The notes beneath the pieces were generated by a model. That model searched no databases, was not told where the DNA came from, and was given only the letters and a program-made list of their open reading frames with translations. Shown piece after piece: positions 10,978 through 22,289 of a stretch of DNA of 64,000 nt. This DNA comes from Bimastos eiseni. Taxonomy: Eukaryota > Annelida > Clitellata > Crassiclitellata > Lumbricidae. The position numbers and the translations under genes are program-made. The stretch is taken from assembly GCA_959347315.1 (NCBI GenBank), contig OY365815.1:14212459-14276458 (forward strand), read 5' to 3'. The first letter of the stretch is position 1; each line of letters starts with the position of its first letter.

Positions 10978-11402
10978 GGGGTCGTACCGAATATTCGCTT
11001 CGTATTCGCTTCGGAGCCGAATATTGGGCCAAATAACTATTCGGTATTCGACCGAATAGTAGCAGTTGAACTGAATACGAATAGTGGTCACCTGACATAT
11101 GTTTCTGCACAAGGGCGGCTGCCATTTTCTACTGCCTGGATGACGGTATCGCAGTGTCAACCATTTAATTTCTAAGTTTAGTTATTAAATAAGTGTCATT
11201 CTTAGTGTACACTGTATACACACTGACAGATGTAGTTAAATGTTTACTTTTAATTTTTGTAGTAAATTTACCGGACTGAAATTTTTGCTTACATTTGAAA
11301 TTTTGAAATTTGTCGGTCGACGTATTTTGTGCACAATTCGTATTCGTATTCGACCGAATAGTTGGTCCAATTATTCGTATTCAGCCGAATTGTGAAAATT
11401 AT
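10978..11402. mobile_element. Inverted-repeat element with ATTCG-rich termini
   Basis: Both ends carry ATTCG/CGAATA self-complementary repeats in opposite orientation. On the left (10988-11060) are GCCGAATATTGGGCC and ACTATTCGG. On the right (11335-11392) are the reverse complements ACCGAATAGTTGGTCC and CAGCCGAAT. The interior of about 270 bp is AT-rich and non-coding. The pattern resembles non-autonomous hAT-like elements; no target duplication was established. Confidence 0.5.
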
Positions 11403-11448
11403 TCCATACTGTTACAGCTCAACTTAGAACCGTCATTCCTTACTTCAT

Positions 11449-11502
11449 CCATCCCTTCCTTCCTTCCTTCTTCCTTCCTTCCTCCCTTCCTTCCTTCCTT
11501 AC
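11449..11502. repeat. (TTCC)n microsatellite
   Basis: TTCC/CCTT tetranucleotide run on the + strand. Together with the GGAA tract at 11660-11992 it forms opposite-polarity arms about 160 bp apart. Confidence 0.85.
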
Positions 11503-11659
11503 AGACATTGTCCGAGTTAACAACACAGTCCACTCAGATATACACATAAACATCTTTATGTAATTATATAATTTACATGTGAGGACAACATTCACGTTGC
11601 TAGACAAATTGATGCGTGTGATCGACCCCAACAGGTAATAAGCTCGCGGACTTACAGAA

Positions 11660-11992
11660 GAAAAGAAAGATGGAAGGAAGAAAGGAATAATGGAAGGAAA
11701 AGAGGGAGGAAGGAAGGTTGATTGGAATAGAGTGAGGAAGGAAGGAAAGACAGGAAGCCAGGGAAGGGAAGGAGGGAACACGGATTGGAGGAAGGTAATT
11801 TCTACCTTGGAAGGAAAAGAGGTAGATGTAGGTAGGAAGGTAGGAAGGAAGGATGAAGGAAGGAAGAAAGGACAGATGGATTGGAGGGGAAAGGAAGGAG
11901 GGAGGAACGAAGAAATGAACAAGTGAGGGGAGGAAGGACAGAAAGAAGTAAGGAAAGAAGGAAGGAAGGAAGGAAGGAAGAAGGAACGTATA
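11660..11992. repeat. (GGAA)n degenerate array
   Basis: A purine tract of AAGG/GGAA units with frequent GA, GT and GAT interruptions, cleanest at 11955-11985. It is the reverse-polarity counterpart of the TTCC tract at 11449-11502. Confidence 0.85.
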
Positions 11993-12139
11993 CTTATAGA
12001 AACCCAAAAACTGCGTATACGTTTGCATGTCCTCATGTATCTTGTAGTGTATGCTTGTCTGTACGTATGTATGTATGTGTGTGTGTCTGTCTGTCCGTTT
12101 CCATGCTGATTTATGCCCACATCTCTACATACGTCTAAA

Positions 12140-12600
12140 GTTGTTCGTTGGAATGTTCAGCGTTCTTTCATTCGCGCCTTCCTGGCTTTCGATCTTCAGC
12201 ACTGATTCCATCCTCTTCCTTCTCAACCCTCACCCCGTCACCCCCTCCCTCCGCCGTTTTCACCGGCTTGCCCTATGCCCCGGCCGTAAAGCAATCTTGC
12301 GATCGGGCTCTTTCGTAATCCGGCCCTTTTAATAATTCCCTCTCGCCGGTCTCATTTGCCCGATGAAGGGAGGCTTTGAATTGAAATTAAAATCGCCCGA
12401 CCGAACGCCGCAGACAATTATGGCCAAATGGACCCGGCTAATGGGAAGGCAGAATCACGGACCGCTAGCCGTGGTGTGGTCACCCCGGTCCCTGCCCGGT
12501 GGAGTACCGACCGGCGCCCGGCCCGACGAGCACTCCCATTTGGCGACCTGATTGAAGCAAATTAAAAGACAATTTGATTTCTTGACGTCTTATTTTGCTT
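12140..12600. promoter_or_regulatory. High-complexity GC-rich island, candidate enhancer
   Basis: An unrepeated stretch of about 460 bp, much richer in GC and CpG than its flanks. It carries several homeodomain-type AATTA/TTAAT cores (for example AATTAAAA near 12385, CAATTATGG near 12415) and CCGG-rich segments. No frame gives a recognisable protein. Its position about 9 kb upstream of the otp coding exon makes it a plausible regulatory element. This is inference from composition only. Confidence 0.25.
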
Positions 12601-12639
12601 GCTATCAGTCATCGTGTTAGCAGGGTTCCGTTAAGGGCA

Positions 12640-13175
12640 TTCATCAGGCGTCTGGCATCGCCACTGCTGGCCTAACGGTGCCACTATTGGCATCGCCATT
12701 TTTTGACTCAGTGGCATCGCTATTGGCATCACTATTTTTTGGCTCACATAACGGTACCACTATTGGTAAGCCCACGTGGATTATGCGAACATTTTTCGTA
12801 AATTATGCGAAAATATGCGAAATCGATTAATCGCATAACCCACGGATCCTAGTCATCAACAATTACGTCGTCTGGTCGGTAAACTATAGCCCCTATAGGC
12901 TAATAATAGCCTGGACAAGCCGACTATAATTGACACTGACCGAAGTTTTCTGACCTTATGCAATGATTTGCGGAAACTTTACATTAAAAATGTATGTGAA
13001 AACCGCCAATTTATGCGAAATTCTGCGAAATCGCAGAATCGCATAAACCACGGGGCCCTAACTTATTAGCGTAACCATTTTTGTCTCGGTGGTACCACTA
13101 TTGGCAACACCATTTTTTGTCTCGCCCGTGCCATTATTGGCGTCTCCACGATTGGTATTGCATTTTTTTTAGCTC
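12640..13175. repeat. Degenerate 'GGTACCACTATTGGCATC' repeats with an inserted MITE
   Basis: Short diverged repeats of the form ACTATTGGCATCGCC plus ATTTTTTG flank a separate element at 12767-13060. That element has imperfect inverted ends built on CCACGTGGATTATGCGA (left) and, reversed, CCCGTGGTTTATGCGA (right), and internal ATGCGAAA repeats. The outer repeats look like one old tandem array split by the insertion. No coding sequence was seen. Confidence 0.5.
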
Positions 13176-15535
13176 GACGATGATATGCCGATGCGAAGAA
13201 AGTTTGTTGTTGTCAACCTGTATAAGGCAACCTCGACATGATCTCACGAAAGTGTGAGAAGTCAACTGTTGGTTAGTGGTTGGTTAGATGCTATTAAAAA
13301 GACCCTGTGTAATAACAAAGATGATTAGCGACGCCCTCCTCCTTTCTCCGGCCTTTGGACTGTCAAAGTTAGAGTGGTTGAGGAGTTAATGTCAACTGTT
13401 ACTTGGCTAATCCACTTGCAATGACAGTCTCGCGTCAGTTGTTAATTATGGTGTGTATCGCTGTAAGTGATGACTTTGGTTTTCGTATAATATGCATTTC
13501 AGAGAGTTCTTTATGACCTCTCAGCAACATTTGAAATGCACAACGATTCAGCTCATTATGATCATACTGTGCTTGTATGCCTACAATCCTCGATTGTTCA
13601 GGCGGCTCAATAAAGTCCACATACACACACTTACTTAGTTATTTCTCACTTACGATAGGTTCTATAAAATTAAACAGAGATTTTGATAGGTAGTTTAGTG
13701 CTTTTGCGAGATACCAAAGTGTACTAAATTAATTGCCTTCACATAGAGACACATCTTAGGCCCTATACTTTATCTCGGAAGTACACATTTCTGCCACGAG
13801 TCGATCACCAATGCGTTAAATTCGATGGCTTTTAATTTATTTTGGTGGCACTGTGCATGACGCTGTTTCCAATTTGTTCTTTTTATTTTGGGACGGTTTA
13901 ATATTTCTTGTTGAAAGCATAGTAAGTGTTATCGGATGTTAAATTCTTACTGCAGTGCAATTTTTAAAAATCGTTTTAAACCTAATAATGAGCAGATAAG
14001 GTATACTGTATATTGCCAGTCCATTTTCAACAGCCCCCAGTTAAGCCACGCGTGTTTTCGGTGTCTCTTCAGCAGGACATGTTAATCGTTTTATCATCGA
14101 TTGTGTTGTAGACGCTGCGTCCGTTGACAGACATTTCAACCTCAGCAACCAGCTGCCACTTCTTGCATGTCTGATGGGCAGCGTCCTCCTGGGGTAAAGC
14201 AAAAGGGGTGAGTGCATGTGGGAGAGCGCTCAATGCATCACCGTGTTTACCCGCCTGACGACGAATTAAATCGACCGATCGAGATTGGGTGAGGGTTAGA
14301 TGGGGTAGGGGCTCGCGTATGGACCCGACCCCCTCATGTCCTCGCCGATGACTTTCGACTTTTGACTCTTGACTTCTTTTGTTGTTGACGATTCGGTGAC
14401 GTGTGTCCAAATGCTTCGGACGTTCACAGAGCTGACCTTGCGACACGACCTTCTGTCCACCGACTTAAAAGGGAGTGAGGTAGGAGAGGAAGGAGAATGA
14501 AAGAGAAGGGAATGGGCGTGTAGGGTGAGGGAGACGGTCATCGGGTCAAATAGTTCAGTATCTGTAGTGTATCAATTTTGGCGATTTCCTCAAAACAATT
14601 GTGGACTGTCAATCGTTAATTAATGAAATCTTATTAATTGCACTGTATCCTTTATTGCTTAACGGGTGCTTGTATTCTTTTAGTGACTTAATGTCTTATT
14701 ATAGTCTATACCATACTTAATGAGCGCCTTGCATGACTGCTTACTTCTAAATCCAACTTATGTTTGTTATAGTTTGAAATTAAATGATAATTATTATTAA
14801 TATCATTGTCACCAGACTCGCCACAGTATACCCATCGCCATCTTATTCTTGTTCGCCATGCAGGACCGGTCTTTGCCAAATGGCAAAATGTCACATACAG
14901 TGTATAGCCTATTACCGCATATAATTACGGCAACAAATTTGATGATTTATAATATATAGTCCCAATAAGTTCTTGTTGTTACGAATGATAATTCCTAGAT
15001 TCAGTTTTCTCTTGTCATGAACATATGATTAACAAGACATAATAATTATGGCAAAGCTTCTTTGCGGTTATTGTCAGTCAAGAATTTGTCCATTGTAGGA
15101 TACAATGTCAATGCAATCTATCTGCACCAAGTTGTGTTCCATCACACAGATCTTAAACTTTGAGATTGAACTGATTCGGGATAATAATGGATATTGGTCG
15201 AAAAATGTGTTTTTATTTTCGTCTACACCTATAGATAACACAAGATTGTACCACGTTAAGATTGTGATTCGTATATAGGCCTGCCATATTATAGTCTCAG
15301 GCCGACAAGTTTCAGCTTGCATAGAGCTGCCAAAATGCTAAGGCCGACGCTGCTAGCTGTCCTGAAGTTGCTCCTTTTGTTCAGGCTGCAACCTGTTGTC
15401 GTTATCGATAATTTGCTACTGGTCTTTTTGTTGCTGTTGTCAGTGTCGTTGTAATATCTGAGCTTTTACCGTCTTCTTCACCTTCTTCTCCACTACTACT
15501 TACCTCTTCACAATCTCTCTCGTCCTCTTCTTCTT
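13176..15535. other. No gene seen
   Basis: Mostly AT-rich unique sequence. 13318-13395 shares a diverged GCCCTCCTCCTTTCT-containing block with 61305-61375, so it is a dispersed repeat. 14080-14545 is a GC-richer island with no recognisable protein. Minus-strand open frames at 13435-13626 and 14069-14446 have no known domain. Confidence 0.4.
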
Positions 15536-15539
15536 TTAA

Positions 15540-15745
15540 CCTCTTCCTCCTCCTCCTCCTCCTCCTCCTCCTCCTTCTCTTCTGCTTCTTGTCTTCCTCT
15601 TCCTCCTCCTCCTACTCTTCTTTTTCTACTTGTTCTTTTTGTTTATCTTCTTCTTACTCTCGTTTTTCTTATCCTTATTCTTCTTGCTCTTGTTCTTGTT
15701 TTTGTTGTTGCTCTTCTTCTTCTTCCTTCTCTTCTTCTTCTTTTG
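15540..15745. repeat. (TCC)n/(TTC)n trinucleotide tract
   Basis: A TCC run (15546-15572) is followed by CTT/TTC-rich interrupted sequence giving Ser-rich + strand frames. Low complexity only. Confidence 0.85.
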
Positions 15746-15834
15746 TCGTTCCGTCTACTAAATTATTATATATTAAGTTCTGTTATGCATTATAATCTCT
15801 GTGCTTTAGTTTCCTTTGTAGAATCTTTTTGATG

Positions 15835-15930
15835 GTTCTATCCATCAATCTATCCAACCATCCATCTATCCTCCTATCTTCTAGATACCTATCCATCCAT
15901 CCATCCATCTATCTTTCTATCTTTCTTTTA
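15835..15930. repeat. (ATCC)n/(ATCT)n microsatellite
   Basis: Interrupted CCAT/ATCT tetranucleotides, cleanest at 15891-15925. Confidence 0.85.
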
Positions 15931-16099
15931 TTCTCAACTTTCATTTCCTTTCATTTCTCATTTTCTATCTTTCCCAGTGTGTCTCACTCTTCGCTGTTTT
16001 TATGAATCGAAAGCGGTCAACTTCTTTTTCTTTCGATGGTTAATGTCCTTCTTTATATACTCTCTGTGGAGGACTTGTGGCAAGCTGTAAACCTTTGTG

Positions 16100-16185
16100 G
16101 GTACCTGTCTGCCTGCCTGCCTTCGTGCCATCCTGCCTGCCTTTCTGCTTGCTTGCCTGCCTACCTGCCTATCCGTCTGCTGGTC
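16100..16185. repeat. (CTGC)n microsatellite
   Basis: Interrupted CTGC/CTTG tetranucleotides on the + strand. Confidence 0.8.
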
Positions 16186-16690
16186 TTGGTCCGCTATCAA
16201 AGGCACGTTAATCGCGACGGCATCATTGCCGGTCCGCTTGCTTTAACAAGAATTTACTCGGATGCGGTGCCTCGTTTGGCTGCTGCGTTTCCGTGTCTGC
16301 ATCTTGCTCACCATGCCAACGGTGGCGTCGTGCACCTGCCAATTAGCAAGGCCATTACGTCGGTAGGCGTGGCAATGCCGGGCCTCTGGGTGCGATTGGT
16401 CGATTCTATTAGGCCGTGCGTGGAAGCACCGCCCCGTTGTGAAGCCTTCCTATGGCGACGCCTGCATCGCAATAGTCCATCACCGGCGATGCCGTATAAT
16501 AGGAAAAGAGTCGACAATTATGATGTAGTAGTAGTAGCCACAGTTCTTCTCGTTGTTGTCGTCGTTGTTAAGATTATTATCATTATTGCTTCCTGTTTGG
16601 TGAGAGACGCTGGGCTGAGTTCGTCCCACGGTCTTTGTTCCTACTTATTAGTCGAGCTGACGGCAGCTGCAGCGTCTGCAGGGTCATGAA
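16186..16690. promoter_or_regulatory. High-complexity island, candidate enhancer
   Basis: GC/CpG-rich unrepeated sequence about 5 kb upstream of the otp coding exon, containing CCAATTAGC, GATTGG and TTAATCGCG. A 217-codon + strand frame crosses it, but the frame begins in the CTGC repeat, runs into a GTAGTAG/GTT repeat and resembles no known protein. A regulatory role is only an inference from position and composition. Confidence 0.25.
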
Positions 16691-17559
16691 CGCAGGTAAG
16701 ACGTAACAAGCTTCCGGCTTCTTATTAATCAGGCAATTTACGTTGTCCACTGGTGCACATTCGGTCTAAAGAAAGTTAGTGAGCGTTGTTTAGCTAGATA
16801 GAGTCAGAGTTGATAGCAAAAAGCTGTTAAACGGATTGAATGACTATCCGTGCACGCTGTCATTCCAACGATTCCACGATGAGTCTATGCGATCTCATCT
16901 TAATGAAATGTACATATCAACACAAGAAAAATGTATTTAATGTATCTAAGAGTTGCTGAAATTCAGTTTAACTCACCCAAAAATGAGCATGTTAGTTTTA
17001 ATCAAATCATGCAGAATGTTTTAATGTTATATTTCAGGATTCGGTAACTGAAGTAAAAAATATTGATCTGAATAAGTCAATATGCTGGTCATCACTCGGG
17101 TAATTATGTCGGTCATTGTAGAATTATTCAAGTGGTTTGCAAAAAATTAAGAATGGCAGACGGGCCAATTAAAATTGTATGGCAGATCATTGAATTTCCC
17201 TTTTTAGAATTAAATTCGGTGTTTTCTTTTTAATTTTTCCTTAAATCCTTTAAACTACATTTTTTGAGCAGCCCAAATATTTCTAAGCTTACAATAAGTG
17301 ATAAATTTATGCTGAAACCGACAAATTATAGAAGTAGACCTATACAATACATGCCTACACGTTTGACATCACTTTTTACTTTAAGTATATATCCAACAAT
17401 CGAAGAACAGGTGATAATGCAAATTAGTTAAACATTAATTATTAAATTAAATGGTAACAGCCACTTGGCCTTAGTTGATTATAGTAGGCGTGACAATTAG
17501 GCCTACGGTTTTTAAAATGTAGGTCTATAAAGATCGACCTAAGTGAGAATATCGTTTAT

Positions 17560-18065
17560 TTGAAAGGCGTTGTTCAATTAAAATTTAGAGTTACTCGAAA
17601 TTATAACCACAGCATAAGCCACTTAGTGTCAAAGAGAAGAGCAAGACCTTGCAAAGAATTACTTGATGACATAGAAGACTGGTGTGGGAGCGACATACAC
17701 ACCTTATTACAACTAACCCAGGACAGAGACGCATGGGGAAAAAGGGTCAACTGTGCAGTTGTGCACGTATACGGGTTTCAGCCCATGGATCATAATGATG
17801 ATGAATGTCAAACAGGATTGCTAAAACAACGCAATATATGCACTCTAATCAATACCACTAAGAGAAGAAATTTGGCAAAAGATCTCTGTGCACTGCCCTA
17901 TATACGATGAGTAGTCTGGCGGCTGTACGCCGTCTCTGGAAAGATGAGTCGGCAAGGAAGAGGACTCATATATGCAGAGGATAAGGAAAATGAAGTCGCT
18001 AACACTTTATGTTTATGGCTGCCTCATGGCCACAGCCTAAAGGCTGCTAATCTTTTTCTTCTTCT
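17560..18065 (+). mobile_element. Non-LTR retrotransposon C-terminal relic
   Basis: The + strand frame at 17560-17910 contains RARPCKELLDDIEDW and LLQLTQDRDAWGKRV. This follows the pattern at the extreme C-terminus of many LINE reverse transcriptases (RP-x-W-x-DDI-x-W and A-x-DRD-x-W). It is followed to 18065 by a non-coding stretch ending in TTTTTCTTCTTCT, like a 3' tail. The upstream endonuclease and RT domains are missing, so this is a 5'-truncated dead copy. Confidence 0.6.
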
Positions 18066-18234
18066 AAATTAATTGAAACTACTTCATTTTGCCCGTCAGT
18101 TTAGGGCCATGCAAGATCGATTTGCTCCAAAATTATTTCTGTTTCAAAGCATGCATGTATTGATTACAACTCTATCGACGAATGCGCCATCCTCGTCCTC
18201 TGCATATAGGCTTGGGACTATTATCATTATAAAT

Positions 18235-18480
18235 ATTAGTATTTAAATATTATTATTGCTGTTATTATTATTATTAAATTATTATTATTATAACTGTCAT
18301 CATAACTTATTGTTATTATTAGTAGTATTATTTATTATCATCATCATCATCATCATCATCATCATCGTCGTCATCGTCGTCATCGTCATCGTCACCGTCA
18401 CCGTCACCGTCATCGTCATCGTCAGCATCATTATCATTATCATCATCATCATCATCATCGTCATCATCATCATTATATAT
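18235..18480. repeat. (ATT)n/(ATC)n/(GTC)n trinucleotide array
   Basis: An interrupted ATT run becomes uninterrupted ATC (about 18338-18365), then GTCATC/GTCACC hexamers (18366-18425), then ATC again. The poly-Ile/Val frames are artefacts. Confidence 0.92.
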
Positions 18481-18599
18481 GGTCAGTTTAATTCATCTTC
18501 AATGGACTTCATCTGCGATATTGGTAAACGTTCATTTTCTCTAATAATTATCTTTTCTTTTCCAGCAGTGTGAAGATATAGTCGGGCAGCTCCAGTCCG

Positions 18600-18955
18600 T
18601 ATTTTTAAGTGTTGTGGTATTGCTTTCTGCCCCGCTGCGGGTCCCTGCGCCTCAGCCTGAATGGGGTCATGTACATGTACGAGACAGCACATGTAGGTTC
18701 ATGTTAACCACCTGCTGGTGGTTCCCCGCATGCGCTCTACCACGGCCCAATCCAGGAGCTTCGCCTATGCGTGGTTCTCAACAGCTGGTACAGCCTTCCC
18801 TTCCGCTTCGGGAGGAGCTGCTCTCTATTCCCTGCTGCCTTCCGGAGGAACCTGAAGACTTTTCTATTCTCCGTTTAGCTATGTGTTGAGTCGTGAGCGC
18901 CTCTGATGTCAAGTGGCGCTATATAAGTTTTCCATTACAAATACAATCGTATACC
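18600..18955 (+). mobile_element. L2/CR1-like LINE 3' end
   Basis: A diverged RT C-terminal coding remnant (frames around 18770-18870 give LREELLSIP and EEPEDFSILRLAMC, like the final RT helix R-x-LK-x-FLF) precedes GTGGCGCTATATAAG (18912-18926). The order RT tail, then GGCGCTATATAA, then a weak A-rich end is that of an L2-type element. It is heavily truncated and inactive. Confidence 0.6.
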
Positions 18956-19314
18956 ATTCCACGTCAAGTCCTTCCCGTTCGACCAAAGGATGAGCATTGC
19001 CCCGTCGGGTCAGGGTCTTTGACCATCCGCTATACGAACAGGAGGGCCCGCCGTATAATGTCGCTGATGGAAGGGTGGCGCAGGAAGCAACCTTGAGGTT
19101 TCGTATACGCAAGTCATTATGGCACTCCTGGCAGTGCATCCCATCCCCACATCTGTGGGTCCCATATGCCCAGCCCCATATCATGCCAACCGTTTCACGG
19201 GCCGCCTCATCGTCGATGAGGACGACTGAAAGCCACATCCAGCCCTCTGTCCAAGTTGTTCAAACCGCAGGTCCGACGGCGGATTTCATCTTTGTCAAAG
19301 TCAATTAGGGGCGG

Positions 19315-19665
19315 AGTTCCTCCACCACCTCCTCCTCCTTCTCATCCTCCTGCTAATTCTTGTCCTCCTTGTCCTCCTCCTCCTCGTCGTCATCATCATC
19401 ATTTTTATTATTATTATTATCTAAAAAATTATCATTATCATTTTTATTATCATTAGTATTATTACTTTATCATTATAATCATTATCACTAATAATATTAA
19501 TGTTGTTATTGTTAAAACCATTGTTATGACCACTATAATAACGGCATAACCATTATTATAACCATTATTATGACCATTAAAATAACGGTATAACCATTGT
19601 TCGGCACATTATTATAACCATTATTAGCACCATTATCATGGCTATCATTATGACCAATATTATCC
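19315..19665. repeat. (TCC)n then (ATT/ATC)n and ATAACCATTATT repeats
   Basis: A CCTCCT tract (19318-19390) passes into ATT/ATC trinucleotides and then into a diverged 12-15-bp repeat built on ACCATTATTATAACC (19520-19650). Confidence 0.85.
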
Positions 19666-20620
19666 ACAGGTTGAAAATTGATATGGATAAAAATATTATT
19701 TCAGGAGTATAAGTACAGATCATCTTCATTATTTCCTAATTTCTGTTTCCTAATATATTTGTTATTAATACTTGTTCCCGATTTTTAATGCACCGTAATT
19801 TTGTGAGTAACAAAATGCAGCCGATATATAGGCAATTTACAAAGTTGGTGCTGTTTGCTGTTCTTTGTAAATTGCAAATATATAGGCTGCAAATACACGA
19901 GTGCCCTTCAGAATGCGTGCAGTCATGCGTTTACCCCAGTTGAATAATAACGACGATTGATATTTAACGAAATGAAATATAAATAACTAACGATCCGATG
20001 AGCAATTTTTCTTACTGGATTCTATATATATAATTATCGACGAAGCTTCACACACGCGAAAAATGTAAAACATTGTCGGAAAAAATAAGCAATTACTACA
20101 GACGTGAATATGAAAACAATATAGCTGGCCCAATATTCAGAATAGGGAATTAATGTCCCACACATTCAAATATAAATACAAGCTTATTTGTTTTCTTTTA
20201 ATAAAAACACGAGTTCTTTAATAAGTTGCCGTAAATTGTTGAAATATATCAATAAGCGTGCCACGGATATTGACATTTTTCATCACTTTATAGGAAAACA
20301 ACTTTAACTTTAATTGTATACACCGTCTGTATTAATATTTTGTATGAAAGAAAAAATGCGCAGAAGAAGAGAGCGAAGGCGTATTACAAGCATTAGAAGA
20401 AGAGGGGAAGAAAGAAGAAGTCCCTTTACCTGATTACTAGAAGCAACCATTTTTACAAAATGAACATAAATATGTCAACAATATATACAATACATACAAT
20501 TTTATATGCACAGTATATTTATAGTACAGCATAGTACATATTATATTTAGGCTATATATGTATATAGGACATACATGTATATATACATATATGATACATA
20601 TATGTTATACAGACTACAAC
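19666..20620. other. AT-rich, no gene seen
   Basis: Only AT-rich non-coding sequence, with alternating TA/TG palindromes such as ATACATGTATATATACAT at 20570-20590. The 20500-20620 region is very rich in TATA steps and borders the large inverted repeat. Confidence 0.5.
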
Positions 20621-21346
20621 TATATATCATTGGAATTGTGTTCACGATGTAATAGCACTTTGTTGAGATGCGAATTTCATTTATATCTGCATGTGTAATG
20701 TGGGGTGATGCCATATGATGCTCTGCGAGGCATCAGAGCAAAAAAGATGCCACCCGTGTAAACAGTGGAATTTAATGCAATACAATGCTATCATAATAAT
20801 ACGTGATTATGTAACGTATTGCGAAACGATCAGTTGTAGGTCTAATGTCTTTTCATGAGAAATGTATATATATATATTTAATATGAATTGTTCGCGACTT
20901 CTTTGTTCTGCCTCGACATGCGAAGGCGACTGATCCTCTTGCTACCCACCTTCTATATCGTGTAGGCCTATAGTGGAAAGCGGTAGGCCTACATGTATGG
21001 CAGTCATGCCATACATGTAAATTCACTTCATTACGTTACGTTGCAACTGCGAGATGGCGCTAAATAAATTAACCAATTGTACTAGAAATTCATGTTCTGA
21101 ATCATTTCTCATGAAAAGACATTAGACCTACAACTGATCGTTTCGCAATACGTTACATAATCACGTATTATTATGATAGCATTGTATTGCATTAAATTCC
21201 ACTGTTTACACGGGTGGCATCTTTTTTGCTCTGATGCCTCGCAGAGCATCATATGGCATCACCCCACATTACACATGCAGATATAAATGAAATTCGCATC
21301 TCAACAAAGTGCTATTACATCGTGAACACAATTCCAATGATATATA
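20621..21346. mobile_element. Large perfect inverted repeat (244-bp arms)
   Basis: The left arm (20621-20864) and right arm (21103-21346) are reverse complements over 244 bp. I compared them base by base and saw no mismatch. The 238-bp loop contains a further 30-bp palindrome (20990-21019, 13-bp arms around GTCA) and an L2-like tail GATGGCGCTAAATAAATTA (21053-21071). The outer ends lie in TATATA runs, which may be the target. Identical arms imply recent origin or continuing gene conversion. The arms have no coding potential. The best description is a foldback-type element of unknown family, ending about 220 bp before the conserved otp coding sequence. Confidence 0.85.
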
Positions 21347-21514
21347 TATATATATATATATATGAGATGCTTCTTTTTGCTGTGTAGGCCTAAATACTGA
21401 GTCGCATTGCAACAAATTGCTTTACTTCATGCTTTGCATTATGCTAAATGCAATTCTAATTTCGTGTTTTATCCTTCTGCAATCTGCATCCGTTCGTTTA
21501 ACTTTAGGACTGTC

Positions 21515-22078
21515 ATGTTAGCAAAATGTACTGATTGTAATATTTGCTGTGGCTCTGTTATTGAAGAGGTTCATGGCATCTCTACGCGGGACCTCATTCA
21601 CCTCGACTCTCATCACGACCTCTACAAGGGCTGCAGCCGCTTCGACGCCGACCCCACTTCCGGTCGACAGATCCAGCTGCACCACGCCAACACGCCTAAT
21701 CATCACAACCACCACCCGCATCCACAACAGCAGCAGCAGCAACAACACAATCGCTCCGATCCCAGCCTTGGCCCTGGAAATCCTCCAGGCGTCGGATCTG
21801 CTGGTGGAAACTTTCACCAGAGTAGCATCAACGGAGGTGGGAAGGTGGGTCACGGTGGATCGACGACGGTGGGCGGAGGTGGGACAGGAGGAACGTCCAA
21901 CGGACCGGAACACGCCGGTGATGCCGAAAAGCCAGTGAAGCAGAAACGGCACCGGACACGCTTCACGCCCGCCCAACTCAACGAGCTGGAACGGGCTTTC
22001 GCCAAGACACATTATCCGGATATATTTATGAGAGAGGAACTGGCGATGCGGATAGGACTGACGGAATCCAGAGTACAG
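21515..22078 (+). CDS. otp: Orthopedia homeobox protein, 5' coding part including homeodomain residues 1-46
   Basis: Orthopedia is a nuclear paired-like homeodomain transcription factor that specifies neurosecretory and dopaminergic neurons in bilaterians. This exon encodes an N-terminal region rich in His (NHHNHHPHP), Gln (seven in a row) and Gly, and then [20 protein letters not shown], the otp-diagnostic start of the homeodomain (position 1 at 21941; F8, L16, F20 present). It continues through [20 protein letters not shown] to R44-V45-Q46. It ends at CAG (22076-22078) with donor GTAACT, in phase 0. Splicing to 39050 restores VWFQNRRAKWKK. The coding start is uncertain. ATG 21515 is the only in-frame Met upstream, but codon use is AT-rich before about 21570 and GC-rich after. 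TTATTGAAGAG there could be a splice acceptor, with a short first exon further upstream. With ATG 21515 the protein would be 392 residues, longer than the roughly 325 of vertebrate OTP. Confidence 0.92.
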
Positions 22079-22289
22079 GTAACTGAAGACTTTACACTGA
22101 ATCGTGCAGAGTAGCCGATTTGAGCATACAGCAAGCAGGGGCGGCGATCCAGCGGAGTCGAGGGGACAAGTCCCCCATCTTTTACAGAGAGGGGACACAT
22201 TATATGTTTGTCCCTTCCTCTATTTCTCTCAGTGGGTGCCTCCCCACCTGTCCAACAAGATCGCCGCCTCTGACTGCGAGTATACTATA

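Noticed and set aside
16036..16689. 217-codon + strand open frame
   Set aside because: It begins in a CTGC microsatellite, ends in GTA/GTT repeats and resembles no known protein; more likely chance openness in GC-rich DNA.
21518..22198. Minus-strand 226-codon open frame opposite the otp exon
   Set aside because: Shadow frame of the His/Gln/Gly-rich otp coding sequence; no recognisable domain.
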